From assembly GCA_963788965.1 (NCBI GenBank), contig CAWBIK010000006.1:1550001-1614000 (forward strand): a stretch of 64,000 nucleotides of DNA. Direction: 5' to 3'. The DNA is from QHXQ01 sp963788965 (GTDB lineage Bacteria > Acidobacteriota > Blastocatellia > Pyrinomonadales > Pyrinomonadaceae). A program made the translations under genes and the position numbers. The notes below the pieces were generated by a model. That model had not been told where the DNA came from, ran no database searches, and saw only the letters and a list, made by a program, of their open reading frames with translations. The first letter of the stretch is position 1, and every line of letters starts with the position of its first letter. Shown here one piece after another: positions 9,097 to 18,109 of the stretch.

Positions 9097-11592
9097 TTAT
9101 TCCTCGTCGTCGTCGCGGCCGCGACGGCGGGTGGTGCGGCGTGGTGCAGCCGGGCGCACCTCACTCGCATCCACCGTGGGCGACGCAGTTGGCGGCGTCG
9201 CACCAGCCGGCACGATCCACAACTCGGTGGTCGGCTCTTCCTTGTAGCCACCATCCACCGTCACGAGACGACCAGCATCGATCTGCCGCGAGTTGACGAG
9301 ATAATCCTTCGCGCGGTCGGCACGTGCTTGGGCTTCACCAGCGCGGCTGCGGCGTCCGCCGTAACCGATGATGTAGCCTTGCGCGCCCGGTCGAGCTTGC
9401 AACTCGTTGGCGAAGTTGTCGAGGCGAGCCTTCTCGTCGTTGCGTTTGATGTTCCCGTACTCGTCGAACTTGACGGCCGCTTCAGGCACGTTGCCGCCTG
9501 TGACCGTGCAAGAGGCCGAAGACGTGCAGGACGGGTCGAAGCCGCCGACCGAGACTGTCGCGGTGATGGATGAGCCAGCCGCGAGGCCCGTGGTATCAAC
9601 GGTGATGGAGCCAGTGCCTTGACCGCTGCTGATGGAGCCGGCCGAGACTGTCCAGTTGAACGTCGGCGTGACATTCGGATCGCCGCCGCCGATGTTAGCC
9701 GTGAAGGTCACCGGCGTGCCGGGCGTAGCCAGACTCGTCGGGCAATCAACCGTGATGTTCGGGCACGAGACAGGCGGCGGCGGAATCGCTTGACAGCCGC
9801 ACGCTTCGACCGTGACGGTCGTTGAAGCCAAAGCGACGCAGCCGCAGCCGTCGTCCACTTCGACCGAGGCCGTGTATGTGCCCGGCGCGACGCCTGACAA
9901 ATCCCACGACACGTTCGGGCCGTCGCCAGTGATGCGGCCGCCCGTCGTTGACCACGTATAGAGCAGCGTGTCGCCGTCCGGGTCGGTGGCCGAGGCTGAC
10001 AACTGCACGGACGAACTGGTCGGCGAGCAGCCTTCATCCGGACGCTGCCCCGACGGACAGTTCGCGGCGATGCGCACGGTTGACGGATTGGCCGCCAGAC
10101 TCACAGTCGGCGCGGCGTTCGGCAGTTCGATGGGCGCGCGCTCGTTGCGGCGACCAGCGAAGAGTTGGAACAAGTAGCCGTGCGGGTCTTCCGAGCGCAG
10201 GAAGCCGTTCGGGAAGTCAGATGGCTCCGTGCTGTTGAAGATGCGGTTGCCCTGCTGATTCACGTGCGCGCGGTAGGCGGCGCTGATGCCCCACCACCGG
10301 CTCGGGAAGATGCGGATGCCGCCCAGCACGTCCACCGGATTGTTCGGGAACGCGGCCGGCGTGCGCCCGCCCACGTAATGAATCGACTTCATCTCGGTGA
10401 TGAACTGGAAGTGCTTATTGATCGGGAAGTCTACGCCGATGCCCGCAACCAGTTCGTCGCCACGGTCAAGCAGCGATACATCCCCGCCCCCGAAGGCTTC
10501 GCTCCGCGGGTTGCTGTTCAGGATGTAGCCGAAGTTCGCCGACAGGTTGACGCGTTTGCTCAACCGGCCGCTCACGACGCCGACTAAACCGAAGTCGCCG
10601 ATGCTGCCGCCGGGGCTAGCGCCGCGCTGCAACTGATTGAAGCCTTGCGCGTCGTCAGCCTTGTCCGCGTACCAGCGATAGAACGGCACGACGGCGACCG
10701 AGAACGAACGCTCCGGCGCAGTCAGCGCGATCTTGCCGCCGAACGTGTGCGTGCTAAACGACGACTCGCCGTAGAGCCGATTGATGAACGGCGCGTCCGG
10801 CAGGTACGACGGCGCGATAGTGAACGTGCGCGGCACGAGTTGCGCTCTCGTCGTCAGCGTCGCGGGCACGACCGAATAAGACAGGATGATGCCCGGCAGG
10901 ATGCTGCCCACGGGTGAGCCGATGCCGGGGAAGTTCCCCGCCGCACCGAAGTTGCCGCCGCCGCCATTCGCCGGCCCGAGCGTCGTGGCAAAGGGCACGG
11001 CCGCGCGGTCGAAGCCGAAGCCCGCCGCTGCGCCGCCCGTGAACGGGAACGGCACGAAGAACGGGCCACCGGCAAGGCGCGCGATGGTCGGCGGGAAGCC
11101 GGTCCCGATTGTGCCGCGCGGCGTCTGCACGACGATGCCGCCGCTACGCCGCGCGTTCGGTTGGAACGTGACTACGCCGGTCGGGCTGATGGTCGGCACG
11201 GACAGGAACAACTGCGAGTTCGGTAAATAGAAACTCGACAACTGCCCCGGATTGCTGACCTTGACGCCGCGATAGGCGTCCGTGTTGTAGAACAACTCAA
11301 GGTGATCGTTAATGCCGATCTGGAAACTGACCGGGACTTCCGTGATGTCCACATTGCCCGGATCGCGGTCATAGTTGCTATAGGCAATGCTGAATGTGAA
11401 TTCCCCACGCCGTAGCGTCTGGCCATCGTAGATGGTAAACAGGCCAGTGGGGCCGCCGGGCTGGCCGCCCGTGCCGACGGTCGGGGCGATATTGCGCGGA
11501 TCGCCTTCGGATCTAAGCGTCTGCGCCGACACTGCGGCACACAGCGTTAACAATATGAGCGCCAACCAGAGCGCTCTTCTCGCGAGTCTCAT
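9097..11592 (-). CDS. Large OmpA-family outer-membrane protein with Ig/PKD-like domains
   Basis: 831 residues from the ATG at 11592, preceded by GGAGGA at ideal spacing and followed by a signal peptide (MRLARRALWLALILLTLCAA). About residues 25-480 form a Gly/Phe-rich region of alternating strands, probably an outer-membrane barrel. At about 490-600 there is a PKD-like domain (SATDPDGDTLLYTWSTTGGR), then a second Ig-like domain at about 610-700. An OmpA C-terminal peptidoglycan-binding domain follows at about 705-800 (GYGGRRSRAGEAQARADRAK), with a basic/acidic tail RRRGRDDDEE. Cys pairs (CGCV, CGCQ) flank the Ig domains. It probably links outer membrane and cell wall. A strong promoter and a terminator frame the gene as a single unit. 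Confidence 0.8.
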   Translation of the reverse strand: MRLARRALWLALILLTLCAAVSAQTLRSEGDPRNIAPTVGTGGQPGGPTGLFTIYDGQTLRRGEFTFSIAYSNYDRDPGNVDITEVPVSFQIGINDHLELFYNTDAYRGVKVSNPGQLSSFYLPNSQLFLSVPTISPTGVVTFQPNARRSGGIVVQTPRGTIGTGFPPTIARLAGGPFFVPFPFTGGAAAGFGFDRAAVPFATTLGPANGGGGNFGAAGNFPGIGSPVGSILPGIILSYSVVPATLTTRAQLVPRTFTIAPSYLPDAPFINRLYGESSFSTHTFGGKIALTAPERSFSVAVVPFYRWYADKADDAQGFNQLQRGASPGGSIGDFGLVGVVSGRLSKRVNLSANFGYILNSNPRSEAFGGGDVSLLDRGDELVAGIGVDFPINKHFQFITEMKSIHYVGGRTPAAFPNNPVDVLGGIRIFPSRWWGISAAYRAHVNQQGNRIFNSTEPSDFPNGFLRSEDPHGYLFQLFAGRRNERAPIELPNAAPTVSLAANPSTVRIAANCPSGQRPDEGCSPTSSSVQLSASATDPDGDTLLYTWSTTGGRITGDGPNVSWDLSGVAPGTYTASVEVDDGCGCVALASTTVTVEACGCQAIPPPPVSCPNITVDCPTSLATPGTPVTFTANIGGGDPNVTPTFNWTVSAGSISSGQGTGSITVDTTGLAAGSSITATVSVGGFDPSCTSSASCTVTGGNVPEAAVKFDEYGNIKRNDEKARLDNFANELQARPGAQGYIIGYGGRRSRAGEAQARADRAKDYLVNSRQIDAGRLVTVDGGYKEEPTTELWIVPAGATPPTASPTVDASEVRPAAPRRTTRRRGRDDDEE

Positions 11593-12123
11593 CGCATTCC
11601 TCCTGCGAAATGAGTATGGTACTTTTGCGGGCAGGGGCGACCGCGCTGGCGGGGTTTCCGGTTCGGCGTGAAGACCTGTGTGCAGTTGGTTATCCATCGA
11701 CATGCAGAACTTCAAGCGCGACCCGGTCTAAAAACCGGCCGAGACGCAAGCGCTCCAAACTACAAGCGTACAACCCAAAGTCAAAGTAAAACTGCTACCG
11801 CCCTCGAACGTCGCACGTCTTGTAGCCTTCGAGCGGAGCAGCGAGAGGAGCCGAACTCCTTGTTAAAGTTCGCGGGCGCTACCTTACGGCCTCTTTACGC
11901 CTCTCAACTGAATTGTCTCGTTTTGCAAGTGCGCGTTACAGCTTATACGTAAACAGTCGCGCGCTGTCAACGCCTGAAGCCGCCGCCGGAAACGCTCGTC
12001 TTCCGTTAGACACTTCCCCACTCTTGTTTTCCGTACAGCAAACTCCGGCAGACCATATCGTAGATTGCAGTGGAAATCAAGACATTTTCACCACTTAGCG
12101 TGAAAAAACCGGACACAATTTTG
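11593..12123 (-). other. Long leader and promoter region of the OmpA-family gene; no coding sequence seen
   Basis: About 530 bases. The promoter at 11942-11970 implies a leader of roughly 340 bases. The leader contains small hairpins, one an AGGAG/CTCCT stem closed by TTCGG. Near 12083-12112 a TTTTCAC/GTGAAAA hairpin next to T-runs could end transcription of the dehydrogenase gene. No open frame with protein-like features was found. Confidence 0.5.
11942..11970 (-). promoter_or_regulatory. Strong sigma70-type promoter for the OmpA-family gene
   Basis: On the minus strand a perfect TTGACA (11965-11970) is followed after exactly 17 bases by TATAAG (11942-11947). It is the best consensus promoter noticed in the window, and it points at the gene starting at 11592. 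Confidence 0.7.
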
Positions 12124-13413
12124 TCACGCGTAGATGCCGCGCACGCGCGTATCGTAAGCGACGCGGTCGATTGCCAGCATGTAGGCGGCGGTGCGCGTGT
12201 CCACGCCGTGGCGTTCGGCGTACTTCACCACGTCGTTGAAACTGGCGACCATCACGTCCTGTAGCCGCTCGTTGACCACGTTCTCTTTCCAGAAGTAGCC
12301 CATGCGGTCTTGCACCCACTCGAAGTAAGAGACGGTCACGCCGCCCGCGTTGGCCAGAATGTCTGGGATGACGAAAATACCCTTATTGTGGAGGATTTCG
12401 TCGGCGGCGGCGGTCGTCGGGCCGTTCGCGCCCTCGGCCAAGACCTTGCACTTGATGCGTTCGGCGTTGTCCGAACGAATCTGATTTTCGGTCGCGGCGG
12501 GCACGAGCACGTCGCATTCGAGTTCGAGCAGTTCGTCGTTGGAGACGTGCTCGACGTTCGGGTAATCGTCGAACGAGCGGGTCTGTTTCAGGTGCGCGAG
12601 GACGGCGGGCACGTCGAGGCCGTCCGGGTTGTAGATGCCGCCGTTGATGTCCGAGATGGCGACCACTTTGTAGCCGGCCTCGTGCAGCAGTTGCGCGCCG
12701 ATGCCGCCGACGTTGCCTGAGCCTTGCACGACGACGCGCGTGTTGGGCGGCGACATCTTGAACCGCTTGATCGCTTCATTGATGACAAAGAGCAGGCCGC
12801 GCCCCGTCGCCTCGCGCCGCCCTTGCGAGCCGCCGATGGCAATGGGCTTACCCGTTACGACCGCCGTGACGGTATGGCGCGCGTGCATGGAATAGGTGTC
12901 CATGATCCACGCCATCGTCTGTTCGTTCGTGTTCATGTCGGGCGCGGGCACGTCCTTCTCCGGCCCGATGATGTCGATCAATTCGGCCGCGTAACGTCGC
13001 GTCAAACGTTCCAACTCGCCCAGCGACATCTGCTGCGGGTCGCAGATGACGCCGCCCTTGCCGCCGCCGAACGGCACGTTGACGACCGCGCACTTCCACG
13101 TCATCCACGCGGCGAGCGCCCGCACCTCGTCAAGCGTCACATCGGGCGAGTAGCGTATGCCGCCCTTCGCGGGGCCGCGCGCGAAGTTGTGCTGCACGCG
13201 ATAGCCCTCGAAGACTTGCATGCGCCCTGAGTCCATACGCACGGGGATATAAACTTTCAACTCGCGGTTCGGCACGCGCAAGACCGCGTACAAGTCCGGG
13301 TCTAGGTTGAGCAACTGTGCCGCCCGGTCGAACCGCTCCATCATGGACTCGAACGGGTTGCTCTCTTGCGGCAGCTTGATGTCGTCTTCGACGAGTACGG
13401 TAGACGTAGACAT
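12124..13413 (-). CDS. gdhA: Glu/Leu/Phe/Val family dehydrogenase (probable glutamate dehydrogenase)
   Basis: 429 residues from ATG 13413, which has GGAG upstream; an ATG five codons earlier lacks a site. The active-site block is intact: VPFGGGKGGVICDP with the catalytic Lys region, then APDMNTNEQTMAWIMDTYS. The NAD(P) Rossmann motif is GSGNVGGIGAQLL, and LAEGANGPTT is also present. Length and motifs match the hexameric GDH subfamily of about 420 residues, which deaminates glutamate to 2-oxoglutarate. The coenzyme was not assigned. It follows larE on the same strand across a repeat hairpin. Confidence 0.92.
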   Translation of the reverse strand: MSTSTVLVEDDIKLPQESNPFESMMERFDRAAQLLNLDPDLYAVLRVPNRELKVYIPVRMDSGRMQVFEGYRVQHNFARGPAKGGIRYSPDVTLDEVRALAAWMTWKCAVVNVPFGGGKGGVICDPQQMSLGELERLTRRYAAELIDIIGPEKDVPAPDMNTNEQTMAWIMDTYSMHARHTVTAVVTGKPIAIGGSQGRREATGRGLLFVINEAIKRFKMSPPNTRVVVQGSGNVGGIGAQLLHEAGYKVVAISDINGGIYNPDGLDVPAVLAHLKQTRSFDDYPNVEHVSNDELLELECDVLVPAATENQIRSDNAERIKCKVLAEGANGPTTAAADEILHNKGIFVIPDILANAGGVTVSYFEWVQDRMGYFWKENVVNERLQDVMVASFNDVVKYAERHGVDTRTAAYMLAIDRVAYDTRVRGIYA

Positions 13414-13431
13414 TAGCCTGATCTCCATTTC

Positions 13432-13501
13432 GTGAATCGTGCATCGTCAATCGTGATATAGATCAGAACTGAGTTTTATCTATTCACGATCTATGATTCA
13501 C
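13432..13501. repeat. Heptad-repeat hairpin, GTGAATC family
   Basis: The arms are 7-nt units (GTGAATC, GTGCATC, GTCAATC and variants), with an inverted, imperfect copy on the other side of an AT-rich loop. The right arm overlaps the end of larE: its stop TAG is part of a repeat unit. The loop and start of the right arm (TTTTATCTATTCACGAT) are identical to the hairpin at 50334-50407. Confidence 0.85.
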
Positions 13502-14369
13502 TGTTTTTCAAGACTTCATTCATCGCGCCCGTGCGATAGCCGTGCAGGTCGAGTGTGACGTAGCGGAAGCCGAGCGCGCGGAAGCGGCGCGCCAACTCGT
13601 CCACAACTGCGCGGTCGAGCGCGCGCTCAAGTTCGGCCGGCGCGATCTCAAGGCGCACCAGTTCGTCGTGATGCCGCACACGGAACTCGCGGAAGCCGAG
13701 CGCGCGCATGATCTCTTCGCCGGTTTCGACGGCGCGCAAGCGGCCGATGGTCACGGGCGTACCGTAGGCGAGGCGCGACGAAAGGCACGGGCTGGCGGGC
13801 GCGTCCCACGTCGGCAAGCCCGCGCGTCTGCTTAACGCACGCACCTCTGCCTTGCTCATGCCGACTTCGACCAACGGACTACGCACGCCATGCTCTGCGG
13901 CGGCGGCACGGCCGGGCCTGTAGTCGCCGAGATCGTCCGTCGTCGATCCGTCCACGACGACCACGTAGCCGCGCGCTTGTGCGAACGGCACGAGCTTGTC
14001 GTATAGCTCGGTCTTGCAGAAGTAACAGCGGTCGCCCGCGTTCGCCGTGTAACGCGGGTCGTTCATCTCTTCGGTCTGGATGATCTCTTGATTGAAGCCG
14101 AAGCGCACGGCGATGTCGCGCGCCTGTTCGCGTTGGTATGTGGCGAGGCTCGGCGAGTCGCCCGTGATACACAGCGCCCGCGCGCCGAGTTCCGTCGTGG
14201 CGACGTAGGCCAGATAGGCGCTATCCACACCGCCGGAGTATGCGACGAGCACCGCGCCAAGTTCGCGCAGGTGCGCGCGCAACGCCAACTCCTTCGCGGC
14301 CGTGTCAGGTGCAATCGCCGCCGTGTCGGCACTCGCACCGCTCGACTCTGCAACTACCGTGTGGTTCAC
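13491..14369 (-). CDS. larE: LarE-type ATP-dependent sacrificial sulfur transferase
   Basis: 292 residues. The PP-loop ATP-binding motif is VAYSGGVDSAYLAYVA, followed by ITGDSPSL and GDRCYFCKTELYDKL (CxxC); ASPCLSSRLAYG carries the likely sacrificial Cys. LarE adenylates pyridinium dicarboxylate mononucleotide and donates its own cysteine sulfur, a step in making the nickel-pincer cofactor of lactate racemase-type enzymes. The partners LarB and LarC and the target LarA are not in the window. The last codons (NSES, stop) lie inside a heptad repeat. Family certain; the cofactor role is from family knowledge. Confidence 0.88.
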   Translation of the reverse strand: MNHTVVAESSGASADTAAIAPDTAAKELALRAHLRELGAVLVAYSGGVDSAYLAYVATTELGARALCITGDSPSLATYQREQARDIAVRFGFNQEIIQTEEMNDPRYTANAGDRCYFCKTELYDKLVPFAQARGYVVVVDGSTTDDLGDYRPGRAAAAEHGVRSPLVEVGMSKAEVRALSRRAGLPTWDAPASPCLSSRLAYGTPVTIGRLRAVETGEEIMRALGFREFRVRHHDELVRLEIAPAELERALDRAVVDELARRFRALGFRYVTLDLHGYRTGAMNEVLKNSES

Positions 14370-14680
14370 AGTGCTTTCGTTGCTCCGTCTGCTTTGCCTT
14401 GCCCGCCGTGCGCCGCACGTCTGCGCCCTGCGCCCGCCTAAGCCTCGACTCTTGCTGCAACTCTTAACTGGTAAAACAAGGTGTGGCGCATGTTAGCGCA
14501 GGCATCTCGACAGCGCAACCTGACATCCATCACATGCGCTCGGAAACGTCGCGGCGACTGAATTAGACGCACTCTTTGAGCGCATGTTATGCTCCGAATC
14601 AGAACGTAATTCTGCGGTCGCCTGCGGGCACACAAAGCGGACTCAAAGTTCAGACACCATTCAAACTTCGGAAATCGTCA
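14370..14680. other. Divergent intergenic region between larE and a TPR gene
   Basis: About 310 bases between divergent genes. It must contain both promoters, but no clear -35/-10 pair was found. No gene or repeat seen. Confidence 0.4.
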
Positions 14681-16096
14681 ATGCCTTCGCCCACACATCG
14701 TCAACTGTTAATCGTCGCCTTCGTCGCGTTGTTTAGCCTGCTCGGCGCAGTCGGCGTGCGCGCACAGGACGTGGACGGCACAGGCGAAGTGGAAGATGAT
14801 CCGACCAAGTTGTTTCAACAAGGGCGCGCGGCACAGGCACGCAACGAACTTGAGCGCGCACTCGTGTTTTATAACGAAGCTCTCAAGCTGCGCCCCGAAT
14901 ACCCTGAGGCGGAGGCGCAAAAAGGCCTCGCGCTGATGTCGCTCAACCGCTTGCCCGAAGCGGAGCGGGCATTGCGCCGCGCCGCCGAGTTGCGTTCGGA
15001 GTGGGTATTGCCGCAGACGGCGCTTGGGCTGCTCTTTGTCCAACAGCAACGCGACAAAGACGCCGAGCCGTTCCTGCGGCGCGCCGTCGAACTCGATCCG
15101 GCCGACTTAACCGCACTCATCGCGTTCGCGCAACTGTTCCTGCGCGCGGGCGACAAAGACTCTGCGCTGGCGCTCTACAAGCGCGCGACCGCAGACGAGA
15201 GCGCGGACGCGGACGTATGGGCCGCGCGCGGCAGCCTCGAACGTGGGGCGAGCGACGACAAGGCAGCCACCGCGAGTTTGCGCCGCGCGCTGCAACTCGA
15301 TCCGAACAACGTCCTCGCCCGCGAAGAGCGCGCCGAGTTGCGCGCGGCGGGCGGCGACTTCGCGCGCGCCATCGAAGACATACAACACTTGCTGCACACT
15401 CAACCGCAGTCGCCGCACGCCAAAGTGTGGCAGCAACGCGTCGCGGAGTTTCAGGCCAGACAGGCCGCAGGCGCAGCCGGCACTGACAACGCGCCGAACA
15501 ACACAGTCATACCGGGCGCGACGGCCAACGCGGCCAATAGCGACGATCCCAAGATCGCGCGCCCCGCACTCACCGCCATCCTGCAAGCCGATCCGAAGAA
15601 CGCCGTCGCGCATGCACGGCTCTGCGCGCTCGACCGCGTGGCCGATCCGCAGAGCGCGCTTGACCATTGCCGCGCGGCCCTCGAACTCGCACCGAAGAAC
15701 GCCGACTATGCGACCGGCTACGCGGCCGCGCTCGTACAGGCACGACGCTTCGCAGAGGCCGTGCCGCTCCTGCGCCAAGTGCTCGCGGTCGCGCCCGACA
15801 CATACGCCGCGCATGCCAACCTCGCCACCGCGCTCGACGAGTTGAAAGATTACGAGGCCGCACTGGCCGAGTATCGCTGGCTCAACCGCGTGAAGCCCGA
15901 CTTGGCCGCCATCTACTTTTTCATCGCGCGCGACCTTGATCTGATCGGCGAGTATGAACAGGCGCTTGCCGCTTATGAGACGTTTCTTGCGCGTGCCGAT
16001 GCAAGCACCAACAAGGACGAGGTCGAGCGCGTCCAACTGCGCCTGCCGCCGTTGCGCAAACAGGTCGCACGCGGCGAGAAGCGACGGAAGAAATAA
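14681..16096 (+). CDS. Secreted TPR-repeat protein
   Basis: 471 residues from the ATG at 14681, chosen because a signal peptide follows (QLLIVAFVALFSLLGAVGVR, ending AQD); the open frame extends 35 codons further upstream without support. About ten TPR units are seen, e.g. AEAQKGLALMSLNRLPEAER, GDKDSALALYKRATADES, AQARRFAEAVPLLRQVLAVA and YEAALAEYRWLNRVKPDLA, split by a low-complexity Asn/Ala linker at about 275-305. It is a periplasmic protein-interaction scaffold; the partner is unknown. It opens a run of five plus-strand genes for small secreted or membrane proteins. Confidence 0.78.
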   Translation: MPSPTHRQLLIVAFVALFSLLGAVGVRAQDVDGTGEVEDDPTKLFQQGRAAQARNELERALVFYNEALKLRPEYPEAEAQKGLALMSLNRLPEAERALRRAAELRSEWVLPQTALGLLFVQQQRDKDAEPFLRRAVELDPADLTALIAFAQLFLRAGDKDSALALYKRATADESADADVWAARGSLERGASDDKAATASLRRALQLDPNNVLAREERAELRAAGGDFARAIEDIQHLLHTQPQSPHAKVWQQRVAEFQARQAAGAAGTDNAPNNTVIPGATANAANSDDPKIARPALTAILQADPKNAVAHARLCALDRVADPQSALDHCRAALELAPKNADYATGYAAALVQARRFAEAVPLLRQVLAVAPDTYAAHANLATALDELKDYEAALAEYRWLNRVKPDLAAIYFFIARDLDLIGEYEQALAAYETFLARADASTNKDEVERVQLRLPPLRKQVARGEKRRKK

Positions 16097-16159
16097 GTCC
16101 TATTGTTAATTCATCCGCTCAAGTAGTCAGTGCGATTATTAGTTCGTTCGTTTGCGTTT

Positions 16160-16756
16160 ATGTCTCGTCTTAATCAACCCGTTCACTTGAGGTCGGCGCT
16201 GTTGTTTGCGTTCGGCTGTGTGCTGCTGTGCGGGGTCAGCGCGCAGGCGCAACAGGATGTTGTGTTGCCGCAGATGCCCGCGCCGCCGCCGATGCAATAC
16301 ATCCCCGACGCTTTGCAGGCGCAACTGAACACGGCGCGCGATGCGAAGGCGCGCACGCGGCTTGCGATTGAAGTGGCGGAGGTGCGACTCGCCAGTGCCG
16401 AGCAGCACACGGCGTTGCAACAGTTCGATCCGGCGGCGGCCGAACTCGGCGTCTATCAGGCGCTCGCCACCGACGCGCTGCAATATCTGCAACAACTCGG
16501 CAAGAACGACGGCAAGACGCGCGACCTCTACAAGCTGCTCGAACTCGCACTCTTTAGACACTCCGGGCGCATCGAGGCCATGCGGCGCAACACGCCGTCC
16601 GAGTTTGTGGGTAACGTGCGCGCGGCGCTCATTCAAACGCGCGCGACGCGCACCGCCGCGCTCGATGCTTTCTACGGCAACAGCGTCCTGCGCGACGCCG
16701 CGCCCGTGCAGAAACCCGTCAACGCTAAACCCGGCCAACCGAACGATCAGCAATGA
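16160..16756 (+). CDS. Secreted protein of unknown function
   Basis: 198 residues with signal peptide (SALLFAFGCVLLCGVSAQAQ). The mature part is mostly helical and charged, with no recognised domain. It lies 63 bases after the TPR gene and overlaps the start of the next gene by four bases (ATGA at 16753-16756), so the two are probably translated together. An antisense frame of similar length lacks domain features and was rejected. The C-terminus is Pro/Asn/Gln-rich. Confidence 0.65.
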   Translation: MSRLNQPVHLRSALLFAFGCVLLCGVSAQAQQDVVLPQMPAPPPMQYIPDALQAQLNTARDAKARTRLAIEVAEVRLASAEQHTALQQFDPAAAELGVYQALATDALQYLQQLGKNDGKTRDLYKLLELALFRHSGRIEAMRRNTPSEFVGNVRAALIQTRATRTAALDAFYGNSVLRDAAPVQKPVNAKPGQPNDQQ

Positions 16757-16777
16757 TCTCAGCACGATCAGCAATGA
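16743..16777 (+). repeat. 21-base-period tandem duplication at a gene junction
   Basis: A 14-base sequence containing GATCAGCAATGA occurs at 16743-16756 and again at 16764-16777. It duplicates the stop/start overlap of two genes. The period is 3 x 7, and GATCAGC is also a unit in the hairpin at 6313-6408. Confidence 0.7.
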
Positions 16778-17334
16778 CTCATCTCAACCGCACGCGCCGC
16801 CCGTTCGTCCTGCTCGTCTGCGCTCTTGTCTGCTGCGTCGCGCCGGCCCGCGCGCGCCAGCACGCACACCGCGATCACTTAACGCCGCTTGAAGTCGATC
16901 TAGTGCGCGACACGCAGGTGCTCGACAAACGCACGGAAGTTTTCATCAAAGCGGCCGAGCGGCGGCTGTTGTTGTTGACCGAGCCGCAGGCGGCGCAGTC
17001 GAAGCAGATACAAAAGGATAAAGAGCTTTGGGGCGACTTGCCGAAAGGCACGCGCGCGGAGCTTTACTCGGATTTGGCCGGCATACTCAACGAAGCGATT
17101 ACGAACATTGACGACGCAGCCGCGCGCGACGAGAACAGCCCGCTGCTACCGAAGGCACTACGCAAACTCGGCGCGGCCGCCACACGCTTCCGCACCCAAC
17201 TCGCGCCGCTGCAAGATGCAGCCGCCGACGCCGAACGCGAACCGCTCGAACGCACGCTCGAAGAACTGCAAGAGATCATCGATGCGGCCAACAAACTCCC
17301 GCCCGACGTTAAAACCAAGCCGACGAAACCTTGA
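16753..17334 (+). CDS. Secreted helical protein of unknown function
   Basis: 193 residues if translation starts at the ATGA overlap with the upstream gene; a second ATG at 16774 is equally placed before the signal peptide (RPFVLLVCALVCCVAPARA). The mature part is charged and helical (DTQVLDKRTEVFIKAAERRL, LEELQEIIDAANKLPPD), with no recognised domain. The two candidate starts arise from a 21-base tandem duplication (16743-16756 and 16764-16777). Its pairing with the preceding gene suggests a joint periplasmic role. Confidence 0.65.
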   Translation: MISARSAMTHLNRTRRPFVLLVCALVCCVAPARARQHAHRDHLTPLEVDLVRDTQVLDKRTEVFIKAAERRLLLLTEPQAAQSKQIQKDKELWGDLPKGTRAELYSDLAGILNEAITNIDDAAARDENSPLLPKALRKLGAAATRFRTQLAPLQDAAADAEREPLERTLEELQEIIDAANKLPPDVKTKPTKP

Positions 17335-17447
17335 ACAGTGCGCCTTGCGAACAGTGATACATTGAACTGTCGCACGTATTCGGGCGTAGAATGATGAGCG
17401 CACAAAAAGCGCGGCTGAAGTTGATAAGGAAAGCTGAGATAATTTCT

Positions 17448-18023
17448 ATGGATAATCGTTTCTACCCCGGCGTCGAGGCCGACGTGGCGCAGATGGTCGG
17501 CGAGTTGCGCAACATCTTCGACGCTGCCTATGAAGTGCAGACCATGCAAGTGTCGGCCACGACCGTCTTGCAAGCGCGCAAGTCTTCGACCTTGCGCGAC
17601 ATCACGGGCCTATCCACCGCTTTGACGATCAAGATCACGCCTGAAGCGGGCGGCACGCGCGTCGAGATGGGCATGCAGAAGTGGCTCGACAAGGCAGCGG
17701 TCGCAGCGGTCGCGGTCTTCCTGTCGGCGGGTGCATTGCTGGCGCTGCCCGCGCTCGGCGCATACTGGCAATACAAAGTGACCGAGGACGCGTGGCGGAT
17801 CATCGAAGGGCACATCGCGCGCAAGGCGGGCGGCTACATTCCACCCATGCCCGGTCGTTGCGGCACGTGCGGCGCGGTCGTCACTTCCGGCTCGACCTTC
17901 TGCGCGACGTGCGGCGCGGACATGCGCGTCGGTTCAAGTTGCGAGTCCTGCGGCGCAACGCAACGCGACTCGGCCGCGCGCTTCTGCAATCGTTGCGGCA
18001 AACCGCTCGCGGGCAAAACGTAA
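17448..18023 (+). CDS. Membrane-anchored protein with C-terminal double zinc ribbon
   Basis: 191 residues from ATG 17448 (MDNRFYPGVEADVAQMVGEL); a start 19 codons upstream is possible. The N-terminal 75 residues look like a small alpha/beta domain. One or two hydrophobic segments follow at about 84-105 (AAVAAVAVFLSAGALLALPA). The C-terminus holds two zinc-ribbon units with CxxC pairs: CGTCG...CATCG and CESCG...CNRCG. Similar layouts occur in many bacterial stress or envelope proteins, and no specific function can be assigned. A repeat hairpin begins five bases after the stop. Confidence 0.7.
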   Translation: MDNRFYPGVEADVAQMVGELRNIFDAAYEVQTMQVSATTVLQARKSSTLRDITGLSTALTIKITPEAGGTRVEMGMQKWLDKAAVAAVAVFLSAGALLALPALGAYWQYKVTEDAWRIIEGHIARKAGGYIPPMPGRCGTCGAVVTSGSTFCATCGADMRVGSSCESCGATQRDSAARFCNRCGKPLAGKT

Positions 18024-18027
18024 GCGG

Positions 18028-18096
18028 AAGAAATGATGAAGGATGAAGTAACGGCTGATCAACTTTTCATTCATCCTTCATCGTTCATCATTTCTT
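18028..18096. repeat. Heptad-repeat hairpin, GATGAAG/GATGAAT family
   Basis: The outer stem is a perfect 13 bp (18028-18040 with 18084-18096). Arms are 7-8-nt units such as GATGAAG on the left and the complement TTCATC on the right. It lies between two co-directional genes. Related units occur at 43846-43975, 50650-50709 and 59981-60067. Confidence 0.85.
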
Positions 18097-18109
18097 CTTA
18101 AAGTGATCG

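Noticed and set aside
15107..16036. A 309-codon open frame antisense to the TPR gene
   Set aside because: The composition is that of an antisense frame; the plus-strand gene has a signal peptide and TPR motifs.
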